Positions 8,190 to 16,601 of a DNA stretch of 64,000 bases are shown here, piece by piece (within the stretch, counting starts at the first letter, position 1; each line of letters begins with the position of its first letter). Source of the stretch: Siphonobacter aquaeclarae. GTDB lineage: Bacteria > Bacteroidota > Bacteroidia > Cytophagales > Spirosomataceae. The DNA lies in NCBI RefSeq assembly GCF_900103285.1, contig NZ_FNGS01000003.1, forward strand, positions 1 to 64,000. The letters are read 5' to 3'. The notes under the pieces are model-generated. The model was not told where the DNA came from, made no database searches, and worked only from the letters and a program-made list of their open reading frames with translations. The position numbers and the translations under genes were made by a program.

Positions 8190-9419
8190 ATGAAATCGTT
8201 TCAGATTCCCGATACATTCAGAAGTCCTGTCATCGGCGCCATCAAGGAATTCCGGCGGAAAGAAGACAAAATGAAGAAGGACTTCACGCCGACCGTCCTC
8301 GATTTCGGTCCGGTACGTTTACTGATCGCCCGGCATTTCGGGTTTTGCTATGGCGTCGAAAATGCCGTCGAAACCGCCTATCAGATCATCTCCGAATACA
8401 AGGGGCGTTCGATTTATCTCCTCAGCGAGATGATTCACAACCCCGAGGTAAATCAGGACCTGCAAAGCCAGGGGGTCCGGTTTATCATGGATACCTCCGG
8501 TAAACAGCTTATCCCCTGGGAAAACCTGAAGGCGGACGATGTCGTGATCATTCCGGCTTTCGGAACCACGCTGGAAATCCAGCAGAAGCTCGGAGAAATC
8601 GGTATCGAAACCCGGCAGTTTGATACGACCTGCCCCTTTGTGGAAAAGGTCTGGAAACGGGCGTCTTCCATCGGGCAAAGCGAGTATACTGTTGTTATTC
8701 ACGGAAAACCGACGCACGAGGAAACCCGCGCGACCTTTTCCCACGCCCGGCAGAACGCGCCGACGGTCGTCGTAAAAGACCTGGCGGAAGCCCGGAAACT
8801 GGCCGACTATATCCGCGGCGACAAGCCCGCTGATACTTTCTATCAGGAATTCAAAGGGCAGTATTCGGAAGGATTTGATGTTTCCAGGCATTTACAGCGT
8901 ATTGGCGTCGTCAACCAGACGACTATGCTGGCCTCTGATACGCAGGGCATTGCCGACTACCTCCGTCAGGTGATGATCGAGGTATTCGGTATTGAAGGAC
9001 CGGACGTTACCGCCCATTTTGCCGATACCCGGGATACCCTGTGCTACGCCACGAACGATAACCAGACGGCTACCTATGGTTTACTGCAGGAGCAGGCAGA
9101 TTTGTGCATTGTCGCCGGCGGATATAACTCCTCGAATACGTCTCACCTGGTAGAGCTTTGCGAAGCGAAACTTCCTACCTATTTCATCGCTAATGCCGAT
9201 AAGCTACTCGACCGCCGTCTCATCCGGCATTATGATCTCCATGAAAAAGTCGAAAAAGTAACGGAAGGCTATCTTCCGGAAGAGGGGCCGGTTACGGTTA
9301 TGCTGACCTGCGGCGCGTCGTGTCCGGATAAGGTTGTAGAAGATATTCTGTTGAGACTGTTGTCCTTTTTCCCCGGCAGCGCTCCGCTTGAGAGTGTGAT
9401 GGAACAGATTAATGGATGA
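8190..9419 (+). CDS. ispH: 4-hydroxy-3-methylbut-2-enyl diphosphate reductase
   Basis: IspH (LytB) makes IPP and DMAPP in the last step of the MEP pathway and holds a [4Fe-4S] cluster. The three cluster cysteines are in HFGFCYGVENA, DTTCPFVEKVWK and LTCGASCPDKV. I chose the ATG at 8190 (MKSFQIPDTFRSPV, 409 residues), which matches the Bacteroidota long form of the enzyme; an in-frame ATG at 8139 would add 17 residues but would sit almost on the expected transcription start. A strong terminator follows the stop. Confidence 0.95.
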   Translation: MKSFQIPDTFRSPVIGAIKEFRRKEDKMKKDFTPTVLDFGPVRLLIARHFGFCYGVENAVETAYQIISEYKGRSIYLLSEMIHNPEVNQDLQSQGVRFIMDTSGKQLIPWENLKADDVVIIPAFGTTLEIQQKLGEIGIETRQFDTTCPFVEKVWKRASSIGQSEYTVVIHGKPTHEETRATFSHARQNAPTVVVKDLAEARKLADYIRGDKPADTFYQEFKGQYSEGFDVSRHLQRIGVVNQTTMLASDTQGIADYLRQVMIEVFGIEGPDVTAHFADTRDTLCYATNDNQTATYGLLQEQADLCIVAGGYNSSNTSHLVELCEAKLPTYFIANADKLLDRRLIRHYDLHEKVEKVTEGYLPEEGPVTVMLTCGASCPDKVVEDILLRLLSFFPGSAPLESVMEQING

Positions 9420-9432
9420 TATATAAATGAAA

Positions 9433-9470
9433 GAAGGGCGGTCTCCAAAATCGGAGACCGCCCTTCTCTT
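9433..9470 (+). terminator. ispH terminator
   Basis: A 14-bp stem (9433-9446 with 9453-9466) with a short A/T loop is followed by TCTTTTT. Confidence 0.85.
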
Positions 9471-9471
9471 T

Positions 9472-9523
9472 TTCTGTGCTTTCTGTGAGAAAAAGAAAAT
9501 ATGTTCTCACAGAAAGCACAGAA
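9472..9523. repeat. Long perfect inverted repeat, family A (CTGTG words)
   Basis: Arms 9472-9491 and 9504-9523 are perfect 20-bp inverted copies rich in the word CTGTG, with an A-rich 12-bp loop. A tail with CACAG words runs to 9535. It lies between the convergent ispH and exonuclease genes. The same words occur at 16465, 50025 and 55209. Confidence 0.8.
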
Positions 9524-9542
9524 TACACAGAAAATATGTCCT

Positions 9543-10358
9543 TTACTTGACCAAGAGACTTCCTTTGAGCTTGAGCTCAGTAAGTTTCCGTTTGGTATCG
9601 AGGGTAAAATCGCCCTGCATCATCCATTCATAGTAACTCGGCTCCCGCTTCAGTACTTCGAGTACAGGCTTGCCGGTGTGTTTTCCAAAGTTGAAAACGA
9701 CGACACCGTCGTGGTTGAACTTCATACGTTGCGCGAAATCCACGAAGTTTCCTGTCGTAATTTCATGAAGCGCATCCATGTCGTTCTTAACAGGCGACCA
9801 GGCTTTGCCTTTGTCGTCCGTGATTTCCACACCGTCATACTTCTTCACCATCGCATCCAGGACTTCGAGGGTGGCAAGGGTATCCGCTTCGGCCGAGTGG
9901 GCGTCGATGAGCGTCTTTCCGCAATAGAAGCGGTAGGCGGCCCCCAGGTTACGGGGTTCCATGAGGTGGTAAATCCGCTGGGCATCAATGAGCCGGCGGT
10001 TACGGGTGTCGAATTCGATGCCGGCGCGTAAAAACTCTTCCACGAGCATCGGAACGTCGAATTTATTGGAATTAAACCCGGCCAGGTCGCAGCCTTCGAG
10101 AAACTGGGCGAGGGATTTGGCGACCTGCTTGAAGAGGGGTTTGTCGGCCACGTCGGCATCGTAGATTCCGTGAATCATACTCGATTCGATCGGAATAGGC
10201 ATACCAGGGTGGATCCGTTCTGTCCGCACCTGAACCGAGCCGTCGGGAAATGCTTTTGCGATGGAAATTTCCACGATCCGATCACGGACCAGATTGATGC
10301 CTGTCGTTTCGAGATCGAAAAAAGCAAGCGGCTTGCGGAGATTGAGACTGTGTTGCAC
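9543..10358 (-). CDS. DEDDh 3'-5' exonuclease (DNA polymerase III epsilon-like)
   Basis: A 271-residue protein with an N-terminal exonuclease domain: motif I FFDLETTGIN (residues 14-23), motif II around FNSNKFDVPML, and the HxAxxD-type motif III DAHSAEADTLAT. These provide the DEDD metal ligands and the catalytic His. Residues after about 200 (VVVFNFGKHTGKPVLEV, SYYEWMMQGDF) form a DUF3820-like C-terminal module found in other exonuclease-like proteins. Length exceeds a bare epsilon domain for this reason. It may act in DNA repair or RNA turnover; it is a single-gene unit convergent with ispH. Confidence 0.9.
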   Translation of the reverse strand: MQHSLNLRKPLAFFDLETTGINLVRDRIVEISIAKAFPDGSVQVRTERIHPGMPIPIESSMIHGIYDADVADKPLFKQVAKSLAQFLEGCDLAGFNSNKFDVPMLVEEFLRAGIEFDTRNRRLIDAQRIYHLMEPRNLGAAYRFYCGKTLIDAHSAEADTLATLEVLDAMVKKYDGVEITDDKGKAWSPVKNDMDALHEITTGNFVDFAQRMKFNHDGVVVFNFGKHTGKPVLEVLKREPSYYEWMMQGDFTLDTKRKLTELKLKGSLLVK

Positions 10359-10503
10359 GATGATCCTGTTACTGTGTCTTCAAAAGTACATCAAAACGCC
10401 GGAAGTCAGGCCGCACCCGGCAAATGATGTGTACTGTTTCTCAGTACTTTTGTTAATTTTCCGTTAAATCACCCCGATATTTTTTCAGCCCGGGAAAAAG
10501 TAG

Positions 10504-10511
10504 TAGTTTTG
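10504..10511 (+). promoter_or_regulatory. guaB promoter -7 element
   Basis: TAGTTTTG matches TAnnTTTG. It lies 32 bp upstream of the guaB ATG, giving a very short leader. The -33 region is T-rich but has no clear TTG at ideal distance. Confidence 0.6.
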
Positions 10512-10513
10512 TC

Positions 10514-10544
10514 TGGCAAATAATAATAGCACCGTTATTTGCCA
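10514..10544 (+). promoter_or_regulatory. Inverted repeat covering the guaB leader and start codon
   Basis: TGGCAAATAA (10514-10523) and TTATTTGCCA (10535-10544) are perfect 10-bp inverted copies; the last A is the first base of the start codon. The left arm begins about where transcription should start. It may be an operator or a hairpin that covers the start codon. Confidence 0.6.
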
Positions 10545-12013
10545 TGTTGGACTCCTCCAAGTTTCTCTTTGAAGCACTTACTTACGATGACGTGCTTCTG
10601 CTGCCCGCCTACTCCGAAGTTCTTCCCCGCGACACGCGCACTGAAACGTTCCTCACGAAAAACATCCGGCTGAATATTCCTCTGGTTTCTGCGGCTATGG
10701 ATACCGTGACGGAATCGGAAATGGCCATTGCCATGGCACAGGAAGGCGGAATCGGTATTATCCACAAAAACATGTCGATCGAGCGCCAGGCCGAAGAAGT
10801 CCGGAAGGTAAAACGTTCGGAATCCGGCATGATCCTCGACCCCGTTACGCTGTCGGAAGGCGATACCCTCGCCGATGCACACCGGCTGATGCGGGAAAAT
10901 AAAATCGGCGGTATTCCGGTCGTCGACTCTTCCAATAAGCTTATCGGTATTCTGACCAATCGCGACATCCGTTTCCAGACGAAGCTCAACCAGCCCGTTA
11001 CGGAAATCATGACGAAAGATCGGCTTGTCACAGCCCGGGAAGGTATCGATCTCCTCGCTGCGGAGTCTGTTCTTCAGGAACACCGCATTGAAAAGCTCCC
11101 GATCGTCGATGACAATCACAAGCTTGTCGGCCTGATCACGTACAAGGATATTCTCAAGAAGAAAAATCACCCGAATGCCTGCAAAGACTCCCGCGGCCGC
11201 CTGCGTGTAGGCGCAGCCGTTGGCGTGACGCACGATCTCCTCGACCGCGTCGCGGCGCTCGTCAAGGCTGGCGTGGACGTTGTCAGCATCGATACCGCAC
11301 ACGGTCACTCCCTCGGCGTCATCAATGCCCTGAAATCGGTAAAGGCTTCTTTCCCGAATCTGGATGTAATCGTTGGTAACGTCGCAACCGGTGAAGGCGC
11401 CAAAGCCCTTGCCGATGCCGGTGCAGATGCCGTGAAAGTAGGTGTAGGCCCGGGTTCGATCTGTACCACCCGCGTCATCGCCGGCGTTGGAATGCCCCAG
11501 CTCTCTGCTGTGTACGAAGCTGCGAAGGCCGTTGCAGGAACAGGCGTTCCCATTATTGCCGACGGTGGTATCCGGTATTCCGGAGACATCGTGAAGGCTA
11601 TCGCGGGCGGCGCCAGCTCCATCATGATGGGTTCGCTGCTCGCCGGTACGGACGAAGCGCCGGGTGAAATCATCATCGCCGAAGGCCGCCGGTTCAAGAG
11701 CTACCGCGGGATGGGTTCTGTGGAAGCAATGGAAGAAGGTTCGAAAGACCGCTACTTCCAGGATGCGGAAGATGACATCAAGAAGCTCGTTCCGGAAGGC
11801 ATTGTCGGACGTATCTCCTACAAAGGCCGCGTGAGCGATATCCTGTATCAGATGGTCGGTGGATTGAAAGCCGGTATGGGCTACTGCGGCTCAGCCAACA
11901 TCGACGCCCTGCAACAAGCCAAGTTTGTGAAGATCACCGCTGCCGGTGTCCGCGAAAGCCACCCGCATGATGTGGTTATTTCGAAGGAAGCGCCGAACTA
12001 CAGCGTGAAATAA
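10544..12013 (+). CDS. guaB: Inosine-5'-monophosphate dehydrogenase
   Basis: IMPDH oxidises IMP to XMP with NAD+, the rate-limiting step of GTP synthesis. The 489-residue protein has the full bacterial layout: the first barrel segment ([18 protein letters not shown]), two CBS domains inserted at about residues 95-205, the catalytic loop GPGSICTTR with Cys near residue 308, [15 protein letters not shown], and the flap region ending in [16 protein letters not shown]. Monocistronic, with a putative leader hairpin at its start and a word-repeat palindrome at its end. Confidence 0.97.
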   Translation: MLDSSKFLFEALTYDDVLLLPAYSEVLPRDTRTETFLTKNIRLNIPLVSAAMDTVTESEMAIAMAQEGGIGIIHKNMSIERQAEEVRKVKRSESGMILDPVTLSEGDTLADAHRLMRENKIGGIPVVDSSNKLIGILTNRDIRFQTKLNQPVTEIMTKDRLVTAREGIDLLAAESVLQEHRIEKLPIVDDNHKLVGLITYKDILKKKNHPNACKDSRGRLRVGAAVGVTHDLLDRVAALVKAGVDVVSIDTAHGHSLGVINALKSVKASFPNLDVIVGNVATGEGAKALADAGADAVKVGVGPGSICTTRVIAGVGMPQLSAVYEAAKAVAGTGVPIIADGGIRYSGDIVKAIAGGASSIMMGSLLAGTDEAPGEIIIAEGRRFKSYRGMGSVEAMEEGSKDRYFQDAEDDIKKLVPEGIVGRISYKGRVSDILYQMVGGLKAGMGYCGSANIDALQQAKFVKITAAGVRESHPHDVVISKEAPNYSVK

Positions 12014-12100
12014 ATCGGTTTACAGTTTTCGGTTTACAGTTTTCGGTTGCGAAACCCCAACTGAAAACTGTAAACCGAAAACTGTAGACTGTAAACCGAT
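12014..12100. repeat. Long inverted repeat, family B (GTTTACAGTTTTC words)
   Basis: The left arm (12014-12048) holds two copies of a 17-bp word (CGGTTTACAGTTTTCGG); the right arm (12059-12100) holds the inverted words with one small insertion. It fills the whole gap between the convergent guaB and der stop codons. The same words recur at 40471-40538. It may serve as a bidirectional terminator, although it lacks a classical T tract. Confidence 0.75.
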
Positions 12101-12103
12101 TCC

Positions 12104-13411
12104 CTACTTTTTCCGGAAGAACATCGTAATCGGCACGCCTTCGAAGCCGAAATGCGCCCGGAATTTCTTTTCCAGGTACCGCTCGTAGTTGTCCTTGATG
12201 TACTGCGGGTAATTGCAGAAAAGGACGAACGTCGGGCTTGGCGTCGGCAGTTGCGTCAGGTACTTGATCTTCACGTATTTACCGTTGATGGATGGCGGCG
12301 GGAAGGCCTCGATCTCCGGCAGAATCGCTTCGTTGAGCTGAGACGTCGGAACCCGGCGGGACCGCTCCTCGTATACTTCAGCAATCTTCTCGATTACCTT
12401 ATAAATACGGGTCTTTTCCAGTACGGACGTAAAGATGATGGGCATATAGTCCATCGGCGCCAGGCGTTGGTAGAGTTCCTTTTCCATCGTCGGCAGGGTC
12501 TTCGAGTCTTTCTCAATAAGGTCCCACTTATTGACCATCAGTACGATGCCTTTCTTGGCCCGGTCAGCCATTCCGATGATGTTGAGGTCCTGCGCTTCCA
12601 GTCCCCGCTCCGCGTCGAGAATAATAACGGCCACGTCGCATTCCTCCAGTGCCCGCATCGAGCGCAGGGTGGAATAGAATTCGATGTTGTCGTTGACGCG
12701 CGCTTTCCGGCGCATACCGGCAGTATCGGTAATGATAAAATCTTTTCCGTAAAGCGTGTAACGCGTGTGGATCGCATCGCGGGTGGTACCGGCAATATCG
12801 GTCACGATACTGCGCTCAGTGCCGAGCAATGCGTTGAGGAAGGAAGACTTACCGACGTTCGGCCGGCCGAGTATCGCAATGCGGGGAATGCCTTCTTCCG
12901 GATTTTCTTCACCGGTATCGGGGAAGTTGGCAACGACGGCGTCAAGAAGATCACCGGTATTGTTTCCGTTTTCAGCTGAAATGGGATACGGATCACCAAG
13001 GCCCAGTTCATAGAATTCCATGGCAGCGTAGCTCTTTTCCGTCGTATCGGCCTTGTTGGCTACGAGAATGACGGGTTTTTTCGAGCGACGGAGTACATCG
13101 GCGAAATCCTTGTCGAGGTCGGTCATTCCCGTGATACAGTCGACCACGAAGAGCACCACGCCGGCCTCTTCCATCGCGATCTGAACCTGCTCGCGGATAG
13201 CTTCCTCAAAAATATCTTCGGAACCGACGACATATCCTCCCGTATCAATAACGGTAAAGAACTTGCCGGTCCATTCGGCATACCCATAGTGCCGGTCCCG
13301 GGTTACCCCCGAGACGTTGTCCATGATGGCCTTCTTCTGCTCAATAAGCCGGTTGAATAATGTGGACTTACCAACATTAGGGCGTCCGACAATGGCAACA
13401 ATATTTGACAT
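12104..13411 (-). CDS. der: Ribosome biogenesis GTPase Der (EngA)
   Basis: Der helps mature the 50S subunit. The 435-residue protein has two tandem GTPase domains and a C-terminal KH-like domain. Each G domain shows the P-loop GRPNVGKS (residues 8-15 and about 180), G3 DTGG or DTAG, and G4 NKAD or NKWD. Start at ATG 13411 (MSNIVAIVGRPNVG), the conserved family start. It follows era by 76 bp in the same orientation, so the two ribosome-assembly GTPases may be cotranscribed. Confidence 0.97.
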   Translation of the reverse strand: MSNIVAIVGRPNVGKSTLFNRLIEQKKAIMDNVSGVTRDRHYGYAEWTGKFFTVIDTGGYVVGSEDIFEEAIREQVQIAMEEAGVVLFVVDCITGMTDLDKDFADVLRRSKKPVILVANKADTTEKSYAAMEFYELGLGDPYPISAENGNNTGDLLDAVVANFPDTGEENPEEGIPRIAILGRPNVGKSSFLNALLGTERSIVTDIAGTTRDAIHTRYTLYGKDFIITDTAGMRRKARVNDNIEFYSTLRSMRALEECDVAVIILDAERGLEAQDLNIIGMADRAKKGIVLMVNKWDLIEKDSKTLPTMEKELYQRLAPMDYMPIIFTSVLEKTRIYKVIEKIAEVYEERSRRVPTSQLNEAILPEIEAFPPPSINGKYVKIKYLTQLPTPSPTFVLFCNYPQYIKDNYERYLEKKFRAHFGFEGVPITMFFRKK

Positions 13412-13487
13412 AAAACACGGAGGCCTTCCAGTCAGAGGCCTCATTTAGAGATGATCAGCAGAACACTGTGTCTGCCCGGTAAAAAAA

Positions 13488-14387
13488 CTACTCCTGGATA
13501 TAGCCGAATTCCCGGAGTTTATTGGCTTTGCTGCGCCAGTCGGATTCGACCCGCACATATGTTTCAAGGTGAATCTGCTTTCCGAAGAAGGCTTCCATTT
13601 CCTTCCGTGATTCTATTCCCACTTTTTTGATCGAGGCGCCCTTGTGACCGAGCAGGATGGCCCGCTGGCTGGTACGCTCGACGTAAATTTCGGCCAGAAT
13701 CCGGATGATGTCATCGGTTTCCTTGAAAGAAGTGATCACAACTTCCGAACTATAGGGAATTTCCTTTTTGTAATTGAGGAAGATTTTCTCCCGGATGATC
13801 TCGGCGGCGAAAAAACGCTCGGGCCGGTCGGTCAGGGAATCCTTGTCAAAAAACGGCGGATGGAAAGGAATGGCCTTGAAAATGAGGGAGAAGATCTCCT
13901 CAAGGCCCGACTTGTGCAACGCCGAGATAGGCAGAATGGTTTGCGTGGCAAAACGGTTCCGCCAATAGGCGATTTTCTCTTCCACCTGCTCCTGGGTAGC
14001 CAGGTCTACTTTATTGATCAGGAGAATGACCGGGATGTCTTCGATCCGGGTAAGCTTTTCGATGACGTCGTCTTCGTCGTACTTCTCGAAGATATCGGTC
14101 ACAAAGAGAATCACGTCCGCATCCTGGAGCGAGCCTTTGACGAAGTTCATCATCGACTCATGGAGCTGATACTGGGGCTTGATGATCCCCGGGGTATCGG
14201 AATACACGAGTTGGAACGGAATATCGTCATGGACACCGTTGACGATTCCCATGATACGATGGCGGGTAGTCTGGGCTTTGGAAGTAATAATGGAAAGCCG
14301 CTCCCCAACCAGGGCGTTCATCAACGTCGATTTTCCCACATTCGGCTTGCCGATAATGCTGACATAGCCGGTTTTATGCTGCTCCAT
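13488..14387 (-). CDS. era: GTPase Era
   Basis: Era binds the 3' end of 16S rRNA and checks 30S assembly. The 299-residue protein has a GTPase domain (GKPNVGKSTLMNAL, G2 in QTTRHRI, G3 SDTPGI, G4 NKVD) and a C-terminal KH domain with GHKGASIKKVGIESRKEME. Its length and architecture are standard. It is divergent from the tRNA-Met gene and probably cotranscribed with der. Confidence 0.97.
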   Translation of the reverse strand: MEQHKTGYVSIIGKPNVGKSTLMNALVGERLSIITSKAQTTRHRIMGIVNGVHDDIPFQLVYSDTPGIIKPQYQLHESMMNFVKGSLQDADVILFVTDIFEKYDEDDVIEKLTRIEDIPVILLINKVDLATQEQVEEKIAYWRNRFATQTILPISALHKSGLEEIFSLIFKAIPFHPPFFDKDSLTDRPERFFAAEIIREKIFLNYKKEIPYSSEVVITSFKETDDIIRILAEIYVERTSQRAILLGHKGASIKKVGIESRKEMEAFFGKQIHLETYVRVESDWRSKANKLREFGYIQE

Positions 14388-14483
14388 GACTTTTTACTGA
14401 TTTTTTATCGGGACGATTTTACTGTAAATCAATACATTAGCACAAATCCTCCTCTCAGTCCCTCAATTTTTTTCACAAAGGTA

Positions 14484-14513
14484 TTGATTTCGCTCGATAG
14501 TGCCCTATATTTG
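14484..14513 (+). promoter_or_regulatory. Promoter of the tRNA-fMet gene
   Basis: TTG (14484-14486), a 19-bp spacer and TATATTTG (14506-14513) match the Bacteroidota consensus. The tRNA starts 17 bp downstream. Confidence 0.8.
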
Positions 14514-14529
14514 CAGTCCCAAACAACAC

Positions 14530-14602
<73 letters not shown>

Positions 14603-14604
14603 CT

Positions 14605-14636
14605 AAAGGCCGGTCGAACGAGAGCGGCCTTTTTCT
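14605..14636 (+). terminator. Terminator after tRNA-fMet
   Basis: Stem AAAGGCCG/CGGCCTTT (14605-14612 with 14625-14632) followed by TTCTT. It separates the two tRNA genes, but the next tRNA begins only 4 bp later with no separate promoter seen, so some read-through is likely. Confidence 0.75.
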
Positions 14637-14639
14637 TAG

Positions 14640-14711
14640 GGTTCCGTAGTACAACGGATAGTATGTGAGCCTCCGGAGCTCAAGATACAGGTTCGATTCC
14701 TGTCGGAACCA
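14640..14711 (+). tRNA. tRNA-Arg (CCG)
   Basis: A 72-base cloverleaf with acceptor GGTTCCG/CGGAACC, anticodon loop CTCCGGA (anticodon CCG, reading CGG) and a standard T arm GGTTCGATTCC. CCA is not encoded. Confidence 0.94.
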
Positions 14712-14719
14712 CGGAAAAA

Positions 14720-14757
14720 GAAAAGCCTCAGATGGACGTCTGAGGCTTTTTTGTTTT
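14720..14757. terminator. Bidirectional terminator between tRNA-Arg and fic
   Basis: Stem AAAAGCCTCAGA/TCTGAGGCTTTT with A-rich and T-rich flanks on both sides; it ends the tRNA transcript and the convergent fic gene, whose stop codon is at 14758-14760. Confidence 0.88.
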
Positions 14758-15906
14758 TTATTCGCCAAAAAGCGATAAATACGACTCGAAAGCGAATACC
14801 CGGTTTCTTGCAAATCCGGTCATTTCTTTCAGAATACCCATCTTCTCAAAATCAGAGACCAGATCGCCGGCGGCTTTCGCACTTAGCGAGCATATTCCCC
14901 TGACATCCTTAATATGGACAATGGGATGGTTAAACAATGCTTTTAACAACGCCTGGGCCGCGGGTGTCTTTCGTCCCAATTGCTGTCGGATACGTGTCTC
15001 AAGTTCTTCCTTGAGTTGCAGAATCTTCACCAGGGTGTCGCACGCCTGTCTGCTCGTTTTCTCAACACCAACGAGGAAGTATTTCAACCAATGTATCAGA
15101 TCATTTTGATCCCGGACCTTCGTGAGGTTATCGTAATAGAGAATCTTATTCTCTTCAAAAAACGAAGAAAGATAAAGCAGCGGCTTATTCAAATAATCCG
15201 TTGAGATCAGGTATAACGTTATTAACAAACGTCCTATACGCCCATTTCCATCGAGAAAAGGATGGATTGTCTCAAACTGATAGTGTGCTATTCCAATTCG
15301 TATCAGGGCTGGTACTTCTATGTCTTCGTTATGAAGAAAATTTTCAAGATCTCCCATCAACTCATGCACATACGCGTGACTTGGGGGGATAAATGCGGCG
15401 TCGGTAAGGGACGCCCCCCCGATCCAGTTTTGGCTGGATCGCAATTCTCCCGGAAGCCTGTGTTGCCCACGAACGCCTTGCAATAGAATTTTGTGTGCCT
15501 GCCGAAGTAACCGGGTGGATACAGGCAGCTTCTCCAATGCCGCCAAAGCCGCATTCATTGCATTGGAATAGTTTCTGACCTCATACCAGTCGTCGCGGCG
15601 TTCAGGGTCTATATCTTCCTCCTGCATGAGGGCTTCTTCCACATTCGTGCGGGTCCCCTCTATTCTGCTGGAAACAACCGCCTCTTTTGTGACATGCAGC
15701 TGGATAAAGAGATCGATATTGGGGACCAGACGAGCATACGAGTTAAGCTGGCCAACTTGAATGGACGCTTTTTCGAGCAATGTGTTCAATCCGGCGTCAG
15801 ACCAGGACCATTGCCGGTTCACTTTCTCCGGTACGAAGAAAGAGTACCCCGCCCCTCTCTCCCTCCTGCCGGAAACGAATTCTTCTATTTTCAACGGCTC
15901 TTCCAT
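14758..15906 (-). CDS. Fic family protein with C-terminal winged helix
   Basis: A 382-residue Fic protein, a family that usually transfers AMP to target proteins. The catalytic motif HPFLDGNGRIGR is complete near residue 218. The inhibitory motif SSRIEGT near residue 79 is N-terminal, which defines a class II, self-inhibited Fic enzyme. Residues after about 310 (RKTPAAQALLKALFNHPIV, GICSLSAKAAGDLVSDFEKM) form a winged helix-turn-helix, suggesting DNA binding. The gene sits alone next to two tRNA genes. Three 32-bp palindromes on a 40-bp period lie just upstream of its start and may be bound by that domain. No antitoxin gene accompanies it, as expected for class II. Confidence 0.93.
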   Translation of the reverse strand: MEEPLKIEEFVSGRRERGAGYSFFVPEKVNRQWSWSDAGLNTLLEKASIQVGQLNSYARLVPNIDLFIQLHVTKEAVVSSRIEGTRTNVEEALMQEEDIDPERRDDWYEVRNYSNAMNAALAALEKLPVSTRLLRQAHKILLQGVRGQHRLPGELRSSQNWIGGASLTDAAFIPPSHAYVHELMGDLENFLHNEDIEVPALIRIGIAHYQFETIHPFLDGNGRIGRLLITLYLISTDYLNKPLLYLSSFFEENKILYYDNLTKVRDQNDLIHWLKYFLVGVEKTSRQACDTLVKILQLKEELETRIRQQLGRKTPAAQALLKALFNHPIVHIKDVRGICSLSAKAAGDLVSDFEKMGILKEMTGFARNRVFAFESYLSLFGE

Positions 15907-15922
15907 ATGCTGGTTTTAGATG

Positions 15923-16034
15923 AAAGTAAAATAAGAGAATCCATATTTTACTTTACCACCCAAAACTAAAATAAAGGTTTCTGTATTTTAGTTTATTCCT
16001 AAAAAATAAAATAAGAGAATCTATATTTTACTTT
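15923..16034. repeat. Three 32-bp palindromic operators on a 40-bp period
   Basis: Units at 15923-15954, 15963-15994 and 16003-16034 each have the form AAAnTAAAATA ... TATTTTAnTTT with a 10-bp centre. They start exactly 40 bp apart. They occupy the fic promoter region, ending 17 bp before the fic start. The third unit has one changed base in its left arm. Confidence 0.85.
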
Positions 16035-16065
16035 CTCAACCCATCCTCTTTCGCTCTCCCAACAT

Positions 16066-16090
16066 AAAAAACGGCACATTCCTGCGCCGT
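16066..16090 (-). terminator. Terminator of the small membrane protein gene
   Basis: On the minus strand ACGGCGCA/TGTGCCGT forms an 8-bp stem with one G-T pair, loop GGAA, followed by six T (16066-16071). Confidence 0.75.
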
Positions 16091-16129
16091 ATCTTTCTAA
16101 AAATTCATCGACTCTCTCCAACGGAGTAA

Positions 16130-16357
16130 CTATACGTCGTTTTCTTTAGCCGCGTTTTTTGCTGCTGCCTCCGCCTCTTTCCGTCGCCTGCGGGCCACAA
16201 GTACAGCGATCAATAGTATAAAAAACGCTCCTGACCCGCCATGCGGTGCATAATGCGCCACCGGATGATGCGGTGTGGCAGATGTCAGAAAACCGGCAAT
16301 CATCAAAAGCACGGCAAATACGGTCAGAAGGGTGAATACCAGAGGCTTGCGTTTCAT
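16130..16357 (-). CDS. Small membrane protein of unknown function
   Basis: A 75-residue protein (81 if the ATG at 16375 is used) with two hydrophobic segments: PLVFTLLTVFAVLLMIAGFL and GAFFILLIAVLVA, joined by a His/Pro-rich loop, and a charged tail with RRRRKEAEAAAKNAAKE. It probably spans the inner membrane twice. The tail has the look of a coiled helix. It has its own terminator and a plausible start, but no recognised family. Confidence 0.65.
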   Translation of the reverse strand: MKRKPLVFTLLTVFAVLLMIAGFLTSATPHHPVAHYAPHGGSGAFFILLIAVLVARRRRKEAEAAAKNAAKENDV

Positions 16358-16464
16358 GTTGTACGTCGTTGACATGGCAAACCTAGCGGGTATACGTCAG
16401 TCACAAACTCCGTTCCGGATAGTGGGTTGAATACCTCTTTGAGCGGATCAAATTCGATCCTGGT

Positions 16465-16553
16465 CTTTTTTTGTCTGTGTATTCTGTGAAGTCTGTGAGA
16501 ACATACTTTTCCTTTTTTCTCACAGACTTCACAGAATACACAGACAAAAAAAG
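16465..16553. repeat. Long perfect inverted repeat, family A (CTGTG words)
   Basis: Arms 16465-16499 and 16519-16553 are 35-bp perfect inverted copies with three CTGTG words each and T7/A7 at the outer ends. The loop is T-rich. It lies between gcvT and the small membrane protein gene, both on the minus strand, and may terminate gcvT. Confidence 0.85.
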
Positions 16554-16601
16554 CTGTCCCATTTTCATGAGACAGCCTTATTTCAACCCAAACCAACCTT
16601 C

